A stretch of 64,000 nucleotides of DNA, from positions 1 to 64,000 of IMG/VR virus record IMGVR_UViG_3300044730_000851; one strand, written 5' to 3'. Origin of the DNA: a virus. The notes under the pieces were generated by a model. The model worked only from the letters and a program-made list of their open reading frames with translations, was not told the DNA's origin and ran no database searches. How positions within the stretch are numbered: the first letter of the stretch is position 1; each line of letters starts with the position of its first letter. Positions 32,051 to 40,061 of this stretch are shown in pieces. The position numbers and the translations under genes were made by a program.

Positions 32051-32935
32051 CTAGACCTGTTCCAGCATGAAGTCGTCCACGGTGCTGCCCTGTCCCGAGC
32101 CAGACGGCGTGACGATGATTCCCGCTCTCTTGGTCGGTGAATCGACAGTCGCAGTCGTGCTGGCCACTGACTGCGTCTTGGCGGTGTTCGAGAACGCAGT
32201 GGCCGTGACCGTGTTACCGGACACTACCGCGCGCACTGCGGCAATAGCCGCTGACGCCTGAGCGCTGGCTACCGTTGTGACCGTCGTTGCCACTGACCTG
32301 AGGACTCGGATGAAGTTGGTCACCGTTGTGGTAGACCCGGTACACGTTTGGCAAGACTCGGAAGAGCATGTGTCGCAGACATCGTTGCCGCACAAGGATC
32401 GGCACACTTGGATGTACGTGGTGACATACTGCGAGCAGCACTCATCGCAGTACTCATCGCAAGCATCAGTGTTGGTTACTCCTGGAGGGCACACTCGGTA
32501 ACAACATGATGCGTAGGCCACGCAGATGAACTCAGGACTTAGGTAGCAGTCACAACCGTACGTGACATACCGGCAGTTGCAGGAAAAGTAGTTGGTGGTG
32601 CAGTTGCAGGAGAACGTAAACGACGTGGTCGTGCTGGTTTGCTGGGATGTGACTGCCCACCAGTTACTGCTGTCAGTCACCCAAAAGGCCACGCCCGCGC
32701 CATTGCTGACCGAGGCACTTAGCGACACAGCAGTGTTGCGCGTGTCAACGACCGCCATTGGGTACAACGATGGGGCAGCGCTACTGGAAGCCGCATTTGA
32801 GACAACATCGAACTGAGCAGATCCGAGTGCTCTCCAGGGATCGCCGAGCGTATTGGCATTGGAACGGTTGAAGAGGTCGGTGAAGGTCAGGAAACCGCGT
32901 CGCACCGCGTTGGCGACGGATGCAGTGGACAGCAT
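32051..32935 (-). CDS. Tail protein with cysteine-rich insertion, 294 aa
   Basis: ATG at 32933-32935 (MLSTASVANAVRRG) is chosen because it overlaps the upstream stop (TAATG). The N-terminal ~95 residues (LFNRSNANTLGDPW and VAFWVTDSSNWWAVT) look like a jelly-roll of a carbohydrate-binding module. Residues 110-198 then contain 20 cysteines, including CNC, CDC and CC pairs, in a small Tyr/Ser/Asp-rich block. A C-terminal Ala/Ser/Thr-rich strand region (~200-294) seems to complete the fold. The insertion may bind metals or be disulphide-stabilised. It is presumably displayed on the virion tip. Confidence 0.7.
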   Translation of the reverse strand: MLSTASVANAVRRGFLTFTDLFNRSNANTLGDPWRALGSAQFDVVSNAASSSAAPSLYPMAVVDTRNTAVSLSASVSNGAGVAFWVTDSSNWWAVTSQQTSTTTSFTFSCNCTTNYFSCNCRYVTYGCDCYLSPEFICVAYASCCYRVCPPGVTNTDACDEYCDECCSQYVTTYIQVCRSLCGNDVCDTCSSESCQTCTGSTTTVTNFIRVLRSVATTVTTVASAQASAAIAAVRAVVSGNTVTATAFSNTAKTQSVASTTATVDSPTKRAGIIVTPSGSGQGSTVDDFMLEQV

Positions 32936-33585
32936 TAGATTTCCGTCGTGTCCCCGAAGAGGACCCACTCGTCGGTTGACACTTTGATGAGTCCTGCCAC
33001 GGCATACTGAGCCCTTGTCTTTGCACCTGACGGTGCCCGCAGGATCACGCCACTTGCGCCAGCCACAGTGACCTGACCCGCGCCTGTCTGCACGATGTCC
33101 ACTCGCGTACCCACCGGAAGACTCAGTGAAGCGTTGGTGGGGAGGGTGATCGTGATCGCCGCTGCCGCCGCGCAGAGGACTGTTGTACCCGTCAACTCAG
33201 CGGCAAGCGTGAACGACGCTGTGCGGCTGGTAGTTGAGTTGGCTGGGTAGCGCCCACTGAATGACGCCGCAGTTACTGCGGCCGAGAAGGTGGCGCTGGT
33301 TCCTTCCAGCGCTCCCGTGAGAGTTCCTCCGGAGGTGTTGAACTTGGAGACGGCATGACTGGCAAGACCAGCCTCAATGTTGGTGAGCCGCGCAGTCAAG
33401 GTTAGGTGTGACGTCGGCTGGCCAAACGCCCCACTCCAGGTAGACACAAGGAGACCGGTGCCCAGAGCCCGCTCGACGGCGGTGACTTCGTCCTGGAGAA
33501 GGTTGACGTGGTCTGCGAGTACGGTGTCCACAAGGTCCGTCTTGGACGCGTAGACACGTACGGAGTTGGGGAACAGCGCTGGCAT
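32935..33585 (-). CDS. Tail-fibre-like protein, 216 aa
   Basis: Starts MPALFPNSVRVYASKTDLVD, contains a helix (LLQDEVTAVERALGTGL) then beta-repeats rich in Ser, Thr, Ala and Gly; the end ITITLPTNASLSLPVGTRVD followed by AGQVTVAGASGVIL is the beta-prism-like module often at the C-terminus of phage fibres. ATG start with AGGAGG upstream. Its stop overlaps the next gene's ATG. Likely a trimeric fibre or receptor-contact protein. Confidence 0.75.
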   Translation of the reverse strand: MPALFPNSVRVYASKTDLVDTVLADHVNLLQDEVTAVERALGTGLLVSTWSGAFGQPTSHLTLTARLTNIEAGLASHAVSKFNTSGGTLTGALEGTSATFSAAVTAASFSGRYPANSTTSRTASFTLAAELTGTTVLCAAAAAITITLPTNASLSLPVGTRVDIVQTGAGQVTVAGASGVILRAPSGAKTRAQYAVAGLIKVSTDEWVLFGDTTEI

Positions 33586-33614
33586 GAAGACCTCCTCGAC
33601 CTATTGTCTGGGGC

Positions 33615-33848
33615 TCAGGAGTCCGCGTCAGCCGTAAAGGCGCCCTCCTGGAAAATCCACCCAGCGGCCAATTCAGGGGACTCGTCGGTGATCTCCACAA
33701 TGCTGCTGGCTACAAGGATCGACCCGAAGTCTTCGGATACCCATGCGGTGTCGGCTACCCGATCACCTATGACAAAGGCGAACCGGCGCGATAACAGTGG
33801 CACAGGTGCCGCTCGCGCCTGCTTGCGACGCTTCCTAAACAGCCTCAT
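33615..33848 (-). CDS. Hypothetical basic N-terminus protein, 77 aa
   Basis: Starts MRLFRKRRKQARAAP, a highly basic N-terminus, followed by hydrophobic strand (FAFVIGDRVAD) and an acidic tail. Overlaps the zinc-ribbon gene by 14 bp. No family recognised. In the structural region, so perhaps a minor tail component. Confidence 0.5.
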   Translation of the reverse strand: MRLFRKRRKQARAAPVPLLSRRFAFVIGDRVADTAWVSEDFGSILVASSIVEITDESPELAAGWIFQEGAFTADADS

Positions 33849-34059
33849 CGGTTCCCCACTTACCTATGGGGCATGCGGCGTTCGGCAAAGTCGTCTTGGC
33901 TGGCATGAAGCACCCACACTTCTTGCAGGTTTTGATTTGATGCTGGAAGTGTGGGCAGGACAGGCACTGAGCCATACGTCCATCTTTGACTTCTCGGGAG
34001 ACCTTACCAACGTGTGGGTTCAGAAGATCCCAAGGCCTAGCGGGCTTGAGGGGTTCCAT
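33835..34059 (-). CDS. Zinc-binding small protein (CX2C ... CX2C ... CP type), 74 aa
   Basis: RMAQCLSCPHF, then CKKCGCFMPAK, then NAACPIGKW is the pattern of a small zinc protein common beside tail genes in T4-like and other myoviruses (the CP-x-GKW ending is characteristic). Its exact function is unknown. The gene is coupled to the upstream and downstream small genes. Start at ATG 34059. Confidence 0.75.
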   Translation of the reverse strand: MEPLKPARPWDLLNPHVGKVSREVKDGRMAQCLSCPHFQHQIKTCKKCGCFMPAKTTLPNAACPIGKWGTDEAV

Positions 34060-34083
34060 TTGCTGTCGCCATCTTTTGAGGGT

Positions 34084-34323
34084 CTACTCCGCCGCGGGAG
34101 GTGTGAATCCGTCTCCGTCGTAGGTGCTGCCCTTGGGAATAATCACGGTGTTGGAGATCTGGACGAACGTCGGATTGCTGGCGAACACGGCGGCAGTGCC
34201 TGCGTCCACATTGAATCGTTGTACAGCGACACCCTCCACCACGGCCATGAATGCGTAGGGAGGAACATTTTCGGTGGTCTGGGTGGTGTCGAGATCGGGG
34301 ATCTCGGGCATGTCAGCGGACAC
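34084..34323 (-). CDS. Hypothetical virion-region protein, 79 aa
   Basis: Acidic N-terminus then a beta-rich core (YAFMAVVEGVAVQRFNVD, TFVQISNTVIIPKG). Short proteins of this style accompany phage baseplate and fibre genes. ATG 34323 with AGGAGG upstream. Function not known. Confidence 0.55.
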   Translation of the reverse strand: MSADMPEIPDLDTTQTTENVPPYAFMAVVEGVAVQRFNVDAGTAAVFASNPTFVQISNTVIIPKGSTYDGDGFTPPAAE

Positions 34324-34399
34324 GCGTCCTCCTTGTGGCCGATAGAAGTGCTGTCACGATCGTCTCAAGTTCGGGGTTCGTAGTCAGCGCAAACGGTGT

Positions 34400-34768
34400 C
34401 TAGTGGGAGTGGCCGACGTTCGCCTTTCCGGACTGCAGCGCCGCGACCGCTACCTGAAGGGCCTGGATGGCCGCTTCGGCAGACTTGAGCCGGAAGAGGA
34501 GGTCTTTGGGGGATCCGAGGTCTGTGTTGCCTTCTCGGTACGTGCCTGTAGTCGATATCTTGCCCAGCCATACAGGGAAGTCCGTATCTCCGGACTCATA
34601 TGTGATCCAGACCTGCTCCCCGGGCTTCGGGAGCACCAGATAGCCGCACGGAACGACCGGCCAGCACCAACCGGTTACGGCCTTCCCGGTCTTGGTGGGA
34701 ATTCTTACCCGGAGCCGTCCCAACTTGTCTGGGTCGCGGTTGTCGTGGACGATGGCCCGCTCCAGCAT
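34400..34768 (-). CDS. Baseplate spike OB-fold protein (gpV/gp5-like), 122 aa
   Basis: The N-terminal ~75 residues (ERAIVHDNRDPDKLGRLRVR, WCWPVVPCGY, PGEQVWITYESGD) match the OB-fold of P2 gpV and T4 gp5, which forms the collar of the central spike. After a coiled-coil-like Ala/Gln-rich helix it ends with KANVGHSH, a His-x-His tip like the metal-binding apex of P2 gpV. There is no beta-helix needle, so this is a minimal spike. It overlaps gpJ-like by one base (TAATG). Confidence 0.75.
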   Translation of the reverse strand: MLERAIVHDNRDPDKLGRLRVRIPTKTGKAVTGWCWPVVPCGYLVLPKPGEQVWITYESGDTDFPVWLGKISTTGTYREGNTDLGSPKDLLFRLKSAEAAIQALQVAVAALQSGKANVGHSH

Positions 34769-36327
34769 TACGAGACGCCGCCCGTCAGGTTGATCACCAG
34801 GTTGCTGTCCGAGACCACCAAGATCTCGTCCTCCGCGGCCACTACGACGCTGACCTCTCCCGTGGCGGCTTGGATGGTGGTCAGCCTGGTCACCTGGACA
34901 TCCGAGGCAACCGAACCCAGGGAGGAGATCAGGCTGACCAGGTCCGAGGGGTAGACGCTGGCACCGAACGGGACCCGGTCGTAGGCCATTCGGGACAGGA
35001 TTGTCTGCCGGATGAGGATATTAGCGTCCGACCGTCGAACGCTGTCCTCGACGACGACATCAAGGCTGATGTATGTGTCGACGTACACGGGAGGTACGAC
35101 GGAGATCTGCGCACCCGCCAGCGATACCGACTCCAGTGCAGACTGCACAGAAGTCTGTAGGTACGTCAGTTCAGTGGTAGCGGTCCAGTCCGTGCCTTCG
35201 AGCACGTACCCCGGCCTCAGTTCAATGTTGCCAAGTCCTCGGTAGGGTGCCACCGCCACCACAACAGTTGCCGGGGTCACCGACATCGCACTGGCCTTAC
35301 CGCACCCGGGAACCAGAAGTGCCGAGTTCTGGTAGTCCTCCAAGGTAACGGCGCGCGCCGTGGCTCGGTATGTGAGTGCTGCGTTGTTGCGGATCTGCTC
35401 GGTGGACTCTTGATCCGTGCCACCGTAGGCCGCTGTGTCGTTGAATACCGTCAGGCTTCCTGCCAGGACAGCGACCTCACTATCGAGCAGACCCGGAATG
35501 GCGTCGATTCTGTTGATCTTTCCTGATCGGATGTTCCCGAGTGTCCCGTCCGTACGCCGGTACCGCGCAGATAGAGAGTGCCCGAAGGCCGGGATGAGCC
35601 CACTGACGCCATCTCCAAGGCGGATCTGAACGGTACCGTCACCGACAGCCACCGGCTGAAAGACGCGCGCCTGCGGGCCGTGAAGTGCGAACTGATCGGT
35701 GCGGACCCACGGTATGTAATTGACGAGGTCATAGACGTAGACCTCTAGGGACTCCAGAACCAGGCGGTCGTCCTCAATGATGAATACCTGGCTGGGGGTA
35801 CCGTCGGAGGTTCCCAGGTGAAGGCCAAATCCGAATGTGCCGTCGTCGATGACTCCCTGAGTCGCCGTGACCGCAGCAATTTCCCCGGAGAGCACCTCGA
35901 CGTCGTCATCGGTTTCGAATGCGACTGTGATCAGGTTGTCACCGTCAAGGATGTCCCCACTAACGACAGTTCTCGCCGGAAGTTCGATGTCGACGTCCGA
36001 CTCATTGGAGAACGTCACGGTCACCGAACTGGACGTATACCCATCAGGAACGTAACCGAGGTCGCGCGCGAGGGCCACCACGCTGTCTCGACGCGTGGCG
36101 GTCGACAGCGTCGACTCGTTGGCCGCCCGGTCGATGTAATACGACAGAAGATCACCGAGGTACGCAAACTGCTCGACGAGTGCGACTCCAAAGTCAGCGG
36201 GGTCGTCGGCCGCCCAGTCAGGTATCTGCTGTTGCAGGCGCGCGATCAGATCGGTCCGGATGGACTCGTAGTCCCTGGATGTGTAGTCCACCTGAGGAGG
36301 GATAGATTCGGGGTAAGACGCGCTCAC
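34768..36327 (-). CDS. Baseplate wedge protein J/gp6-like, 519 aa
   Basis: The sequence PPQVDYTSRDYESIRTDL at the start, ADDPADFGVALVEQFAYLGD and the YYIDRAANESTLSTATRRDS helix are hallmarks of the baseplate J (gpJ/T4 gp6) family. The middle contains beta segments with the QIRLGDGVSGLIPAFG motif. It forms part of the wedge ring around the hub. Length is typical. The gene lies between the gp25-like and gpV-like genes as in other myoviruses (order W-J-V). Confidence 0.9.
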   Translation of the reverse strand: MSASYPESIPPQVDYTSRDYESIRTDLIARLQQQIPDWAADDPADFGVALVEQFAYLGDLLSYYIDRAANESTLSTATRRDSVVALARDLGYVPDGYTSSSVTVTFSNESDVDIELPARTVVSGDILDGDNLITVAFETDDDVEVLSGEIAAVTATQGVIDDGTFGFGLHLGTSDGTPSQVFIIEDDRLVLESLEVYVYDLVNYIPWVRTDQFALHGPQARVFQPVAVGDGTVQIRLGDGVSGLIPAFGHSLSARYRRTDGTLGNIRSGKINRIDAIPGLLDSEVAVLAGSLTVFNDTAAYGGTDQESTEQIRNNAALTYRATARAVTLEDYQNSALLVPGCGKASAMSVTPATVVVAVAPYRGLGNIELRPGYVLEGTDWTATTELTYLQTSVQSALESVSLAGAQISVVPPVYVDTYISLDVVVEDSVRRSDANILIRQTILSRMAYDRVPFGASVYPSDLVSLISSLGSVASDVQVTRLTTIQAATGEVSVVVAAEDEILVVSDSNLVINLTGGVS

Positions 36328-36707
36328 AGGTCCTCCCCGGGGATCTCCAGCACCAGAGTCTGCGGTGCACGGGCAGTCGAAACTCGCGTGTCGCGGTACG
36401 TGATCTCGATCTCGACGGTCCCGGACTCGGGGTCTTCCGTGAGAACGTCGAGCGCCTCGAAGGCTAGGCCGGGTAGTTCTTGGGCGAACGCGTTCACGGT
36501 GGCCGTCTCGATGTCATCGATCGCCTCATCGCAGGCATCGAAGAGTGTGGCCGCGATCGTTGTCCCGAAGGTCGGCCGCATTAAGCGCTCACCGAGCGAC
36601 GTCAGAAGCACTGAGCGTACGCGATTCTGGTTGATCCGGTCGAGGTCTGTGGTGGACGCCACTCGACCGTATCCGTCTATACGGAACGGGAGGCTAATCG
36701 CGCGCAT
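36324..36707 (-). CDS. gp25-like baseplate wedge protein, 127 aa
   Basis: The stretch LTSLGERLMRPTFGTTIAAT (residues ~35-55) is the core of the gp25/gpW lysozyme-like baseplate family, with conserved Arg/Pro/FG. It starts MRAISLPFRIDGYGRV and ends with a beta region. Its stop overlaps the gpJ-like start (ATGA), supporting co-expression. This wedge protein helps link baseplate to sheath. Confidence 0.9.
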   Translation of the reverse strand: MRAISLPFRIDGYGRVASTTDLDRINQNRVRSVLLTSLGERLMRPTFGTTIAATLFDACDEAIDDIETATVNAFAQELPGLAFEALDVLTEDPESGTVEIEITYRDTRVSTARAPQTLVLEIPGEDL

Positions 36708-36743
36708 GGGGTCATTCTCCTGTGCTCGGGGGAGTGGGGAGGG

Positions 36744-37994
36744 TCATACTGCGACCCACCTGAAGGCATTGACGAGGTCGGAAGTCTTCCCCTCCACGGG
36801 GATCGTTTGATTGCGCTTCAACTGCGCTGATCGCTCGCGCCCAAGCCTGGACCGGCCGCCTCTGTCTGTGGGCAGAGGGATCGTCCGTAGGTCCTGAGGC
36901 CTTCCTTCCGAAGAATCTGAGAGGCTGTCCGTGGCGACGACACAGGTGCACGTATAGGTCGACGCTTCCCCAACGGGGAATTCGTGAACGACCGACTTGG
37001 TGACCCACCAACCTGAAGTCATGGTGTTCTGGAGGTCCAGGTAGACGGGGGCGTACGGCTTCAGTAATGGAGTTCCGGCGCACACCAGATTCGCGTCTAG
37101 GGCCAGGAGTCCGTTCTCGGCCACTCCCTGGGCCAACTTCTTGGCCTCCATTCGAGTGTGGGCTACCTTTCCTTTGACCGTCCGCACGTTTCGCGATGTC
37201 ACCTTGCGCCGCCTCTTGGTCGCTGACCCGGGCTTGGCGGACTCCACGGATTCGGCAGCCCCAACCGGGCTCAGCGAGTAGGCGGTGGCGGGATCCCCTG
37301 TGTAGAGACCGTTCTCGTTGGCGAGTCCGGCGGCCATCGTGAACGAGTCGACGCCCACGGTGTGCTTGAGGGCCCTGGCGTCTAGCCCCCCAAGACTCAT
37401 CGCCGTGGCCACGGGTGCCGCGTTGTAGCCAGCCTCAACCAGGGTCGATATTGGGGCGCAATAGAGGTTGACACCGTCTACCCAAAGTCCGTACCCGAGG
37501 GGACCAGTCAACTTTAGGAGGAATTCCCAGTACGACTCACCGTTCATGGTGGTGGTTGGTCTGCGAAATGAACCTGGCTCCACAATTGGGTTCAGTCTGA
37601 ACTGCTTAGCGACGTCGACCACGATGTCCGACACTGACTTGTTGATCCAGGTCCTTTGGGCCGTCAGCCGGAGCGCTTTGGACGCCCCTGCGACGATGAG
37701 GTCGAAGTCGTAGTAGGAGTCCCGCTTCATGTGCGGCCGCACGTAGGAGACGTACCCGAAGAACTTACCGCGGGGACTGAATTGTGAGGACCATTCGATC
37801 TCCACCGGAGTCCCCGGGGCCAGTGTGGACTTCCAGTTGACTAGACGGGAGCGAAATCGGACAGTCGCCAGGTCGTGCATTCGGGCAGACTGCTCAATAC
37901 GAAGACCCCTTGCCGTGAGCGCACCGCTATCGAAGGCCGCTTCCGGCAGAGTCACCCGAAACCGACCACGTTCGGTCAGGCCGCGTGTCTTCAC
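36744..37994 (-). CDS. Baseplate hub protein (gpD/gp27-like), 416 aa
   Basis: Start GTG at 37992-37994 overlaps the stop of the upstream LysM-like gene (GTGA). The central region (PHMKRDSYYDFDLIVAGASK, RTWINKSVSDIVVDVAKQF) resembles gpD/hub proteins of P2-like phages, where the second stretch is the typical SVSDIV..ia...gl segment. The C-terminal part is basic and beta-rich. It should sit under the spike protein. Confidence 0.75.
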   Translation of the reverse strand: MKTRGLTERGRFRVTLPEAAFDSGALTARGLRIEQSARMHDLATVRFRSRLVNWKSTLAPGTPVEIEWSSQFSPRGKFFGYVSYVRPHMKRDSYYDFDLIVAGASKALRLTAQRTWINKSVSDIVVDVAKQFRLNPIVEPGSFRRPTTTMNGESYWEFLLKLTGPLGYGLWVDGVNLYCAPISTLVEAGYNAAPVATAMSLGGLDARALKHTVGVDSFTMAAGLANENGLYTGDPATAYSLSPVGAAESVESAKPGSATKRRRKVTSRNVRTVKGKVAHTRMEAKKLAQGVAENGLLALDANLVCAGTPLLKPYAPVYLDLQNTMTSGWWVTKSVVHEFPVGEASTYTCTCVVATDSLSDSSEGRPQDLRTIPLPTDRGGRSRLGRERSAQLKRNQTIPVEGKTSDLVNAFRWVAV

Positions 37995-38269
37995 GGTAGA
38001 TCCAGCCTGATACCGGGACGAAGGTCCAGTGGGTTGAGCACACTCCCATTGGTATCGAGCACGCGCCACCAGTTGCTCGGATCTCCGTACTCGCGCGCAC
38101 CTAGGAGATCCAGCCTGTCACCAGCCCTCCAGTTGTAGCGTCGAGTGGGGATGTCCTGGTCGCTGAGGGCGTCCACCGGGCGCATTACTGAAAGCGTGCT
38201 GTTGGATCTACGCCTCGTCACGACGGGAAAAACCTCAGCGTCCTCGTATCGGCTGCCGACTACGATCAT
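37991..38269 (-). CDS. LysM-like tail protein (gpX/gp53-like), 92 aa
   Basis: The C-terminal ~50 residues, YNWRAGDRLDLLGAREYGDP then SNWWRVLDTNG and LRPGIRLDLP, fit the LysM-type fold of P2 gpX or T4 gp53, which pack between tail tube and baseplate. Start at ATG 38269. The GTGA junction with the hub gene and location upstream of it agree with that role. Confidence 0.8.
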   Translation of the reverse strand: MIVVGSRYEDAEVFPVVTRRRSNSTLSVMRPVDALSDQDIPTRRYNWRAGDRLDLLGAREYGDPSNWWRVLDTNGSVLNPLDLRPGIRLDLP

Positions 38270-38273
38270 AAGT

Positions 38274-39806
38274 TCACCCGTTTCCTGATTGTGAGTACTG
38301 AACCGAGTCCGGCATGCGCGTGAAGGTAATGCTGACGGTCGTGAACATCGGGACCATGTCCTGCGTGAACGCGTTGTGCGTGTATTGCAGACCTGTCAGT
38401 CGACCGGTGTACCGCATGCCGCCGCCAAGGCTCAACATCATTGGGAGTCCGACAACCACTCCTAGGTCGGCTGTGGCCCCGCGCAGTTGGGTTACCCAGG
38501 GCCGACCAAGAGCAGTTCTGAACAGGAACTCCAAGTCATAGCCCGTACCTCGCTTAAGAATTCCCTGCAGATCTTCCTGCGGTAGTTCCCGACCCGCGTA
38601 GAGGCTTCTCCACGATTTGACCGTATTGCTCCCGGTCTTCTTCAGCAGAGACATGTCCTCGATTCGGTTGAGGTACAGGTTGAAACTGACAGACGCGCCT
38701 TCCGCGGCCACTGGGTACGCTTTATCCTTACCGGATAGCAGTAGTGCCGGGTCGAGCCCCTCGACAGGCATAGTTCCGAAACCAATTTCCGACGGGTTGT
38801 AGTGGAATCTGAATCCGTACTCAATTTTGGGGTCAAGTACTGAGGCGTCGGCATCCCAAGAGTCTGTCTTCTTGGGCTTGCCCTTCTTGTCGTACTGGGT
38901 CGTTACGGAACCGGTCCCTCCGGTGATCTTCCACTCGTTCTCGTTGATGATGTACTGACGGATGAGTCCTTTACGCATACGTCGCTGCCAGATGGTCCCG
39001 CTACCTAGAATGTCATTGCGACTAGTGGGTTCCGTGGGATCAAAGGCCCCATCCACGCTCACTCCAACGTACGCACCGGTTGCCGTGCTGATGAGTGGCG
39101 GGTTGGTGCGCAACTTGCGCTTCTTTGGCGGGCTGAATCCAACGTCCTTGTCTTCCTCTGTGGTCTCGTCATCCGTGGTCGACGTACCGTCTGGAGTCGT
39201 CTGGGCACCGCCTCCTGTGGAGGGGTTGTTGTCGTACCCAAACGGGTTGGTGGTGGGGAACGGGGTAGCCCCGCCAGGGCCTCTCCCAGGAGTTCCACTA
39301 CCCGTGCCTCCACCAACACCCGTCCAGCCGAAGTCCTGAGGGGACACACCCCCGTTGGGTGACGTTCCTACGGGGTATCCGCTCCCTCTGATAGGCAAAG
39401 CGCGGGGGAGGCTGACGCCCAATGCCGGGATTTTAGTTCCTGCCGGTATTGACTGAGTAGGCGTTGGTGGGCCAGCGGGCGTCGGGATTTCTCTGGCATC
39501 GCCAACGGCCCCCCAACCGTTAGTTCCCGGCGGGGCCATCGGGCCGGGGCTACTCCACCGGACTTCCCGGTAAAAGTACCTGAACTCGTACTGCCATCCA
39601 CCCGCAGCATCTTTGAGGTAGACGTCATAGAAGATCTCGTACCAGATGCCCCAGGAGGGAATTGTACCCGTTTGTGGCAGCGTCACCTGCAAACGAAGCC
39701 CTGGTGCCACCTTTCCTGTCGGTCCGCTGGAGGCAAATCCAATACGAACACCTGTGGCTACGCGTCCTGATCCACCCGCGTCGCCCGTCTTGGGGTAACT
39801 GCTCAC
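38274..39806 (-). CDS. Contractile tail tube-initiator / baseplate protein, 510 aa
   Basis: The C-terminal ~220 residues contain FRFHYNPSEIGFG and SVSFNLYLNRIED, the pattern of CIS tube/gp48-54-like proteins that cap the baseplate and start tube growth. The N-terminal ~230 residues include a Pro/Gly/Thr-rich low-complexity linker (~110-230). The GTG start at 39806 has GGGGGATG upstream. The N-terminal half may form a decorated or flexible arm. Adjacent to the LysM-like protein downstream and the tape-measure gene upstream, as expected. Confidence 0.65.
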   Translation of the reverse strand: MSSYPKTGDAGGSGRVATGVRIGFASSGPTGKVAPGLRLQVTLPQTGTIPSWGIWYEIFYDVYLKDAAGGWQYEFRYFYREVRWSSPGPMAPPGTNGWGAVGDAREIPTPAGPPTPTQSIPAGTKIPALGVSLPRALPIRGSGYPVGTSPNGGVSPQDFGWTGVGGGTGSGTPGRGPGGATPFPTTNPFGYDNNPSTGGGAQTTPDGTSTTDDETTEEDKDVGFSPPKKRKLRTNPPLISTATGAYVGVSVDGAFDPTEPTSRNDILGSGTIWQRRMRKGLIRQYIINENEWKITGGTGSVTTQYDKKGKPKKTDSWDADASVLDPKIEYGFRFHYNPSEIGFGTMPVEGLDPALLLSGKDKAYPVAAEGASVSFNLYLNRIEDMSLLKKTGSNTVKSWRSLYAGRELPQEDLQGILKRGTGYDLEFLFRTALGRPWVTQLRGATADLGVVVGLPMMLSLGGGMRYTGRLTGLQYTHNAFTQDMVPMFTTVSITFTRMPDSVQYSQSGNG

Positions 39807-39858
39807 GTCATCCCCCGTCGGCGTGGTCGACTATTGACTCTAAAACTTGTCATATCGA

Positions 39859-40059
39859 CTAAGACCCCCTTGCGTTGGTCAAGTCTCCGGGGAACTCGTA
39901 CAGGTAGTCGCTGGCGACATCGGTTCCAAGTTTGGCCGCGGAAGACGCGTCGGCGTTTGCGGCGGCGCGCCAGTACTCTGTGGACTCCTGGCGGTAGTGC
40001 ACAACAGACGACGGACGCAACGGCCGCAGAAAAGACTTGTCGATCTCTGACGTGATCAC
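39859..40059 (-). CDS. Hypothetical tail-region protein, 66 aa
   Basis: GTG start (40057-40059) 3 bp after the tape-measure stop, with GAGGAG upstream. The body is helical (SSVVHYRQESTEYWRAAANA) and ends in an acidic strand. Small proteins immediately after the tape measure are usual in myoviruses. Function not known. Confidence 0.6.
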   Translation of the reverse strand: MITSEIDKSFLRPLRPSSVVHYRQESTEYWRAAANADASSAAKLGTDVASDYLYEFPGDLTNARGS

Positions 40060-40061
40060 TG

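Noticed and set aside
35818-36810. Plus-strand open frame of 330 codons opposite the gpJ-like and gp25-like genes
   Set aside because: The minus strand here encodes two clear baseplate proteins; the plus frame is low-complexity Arg/Val with no motif.
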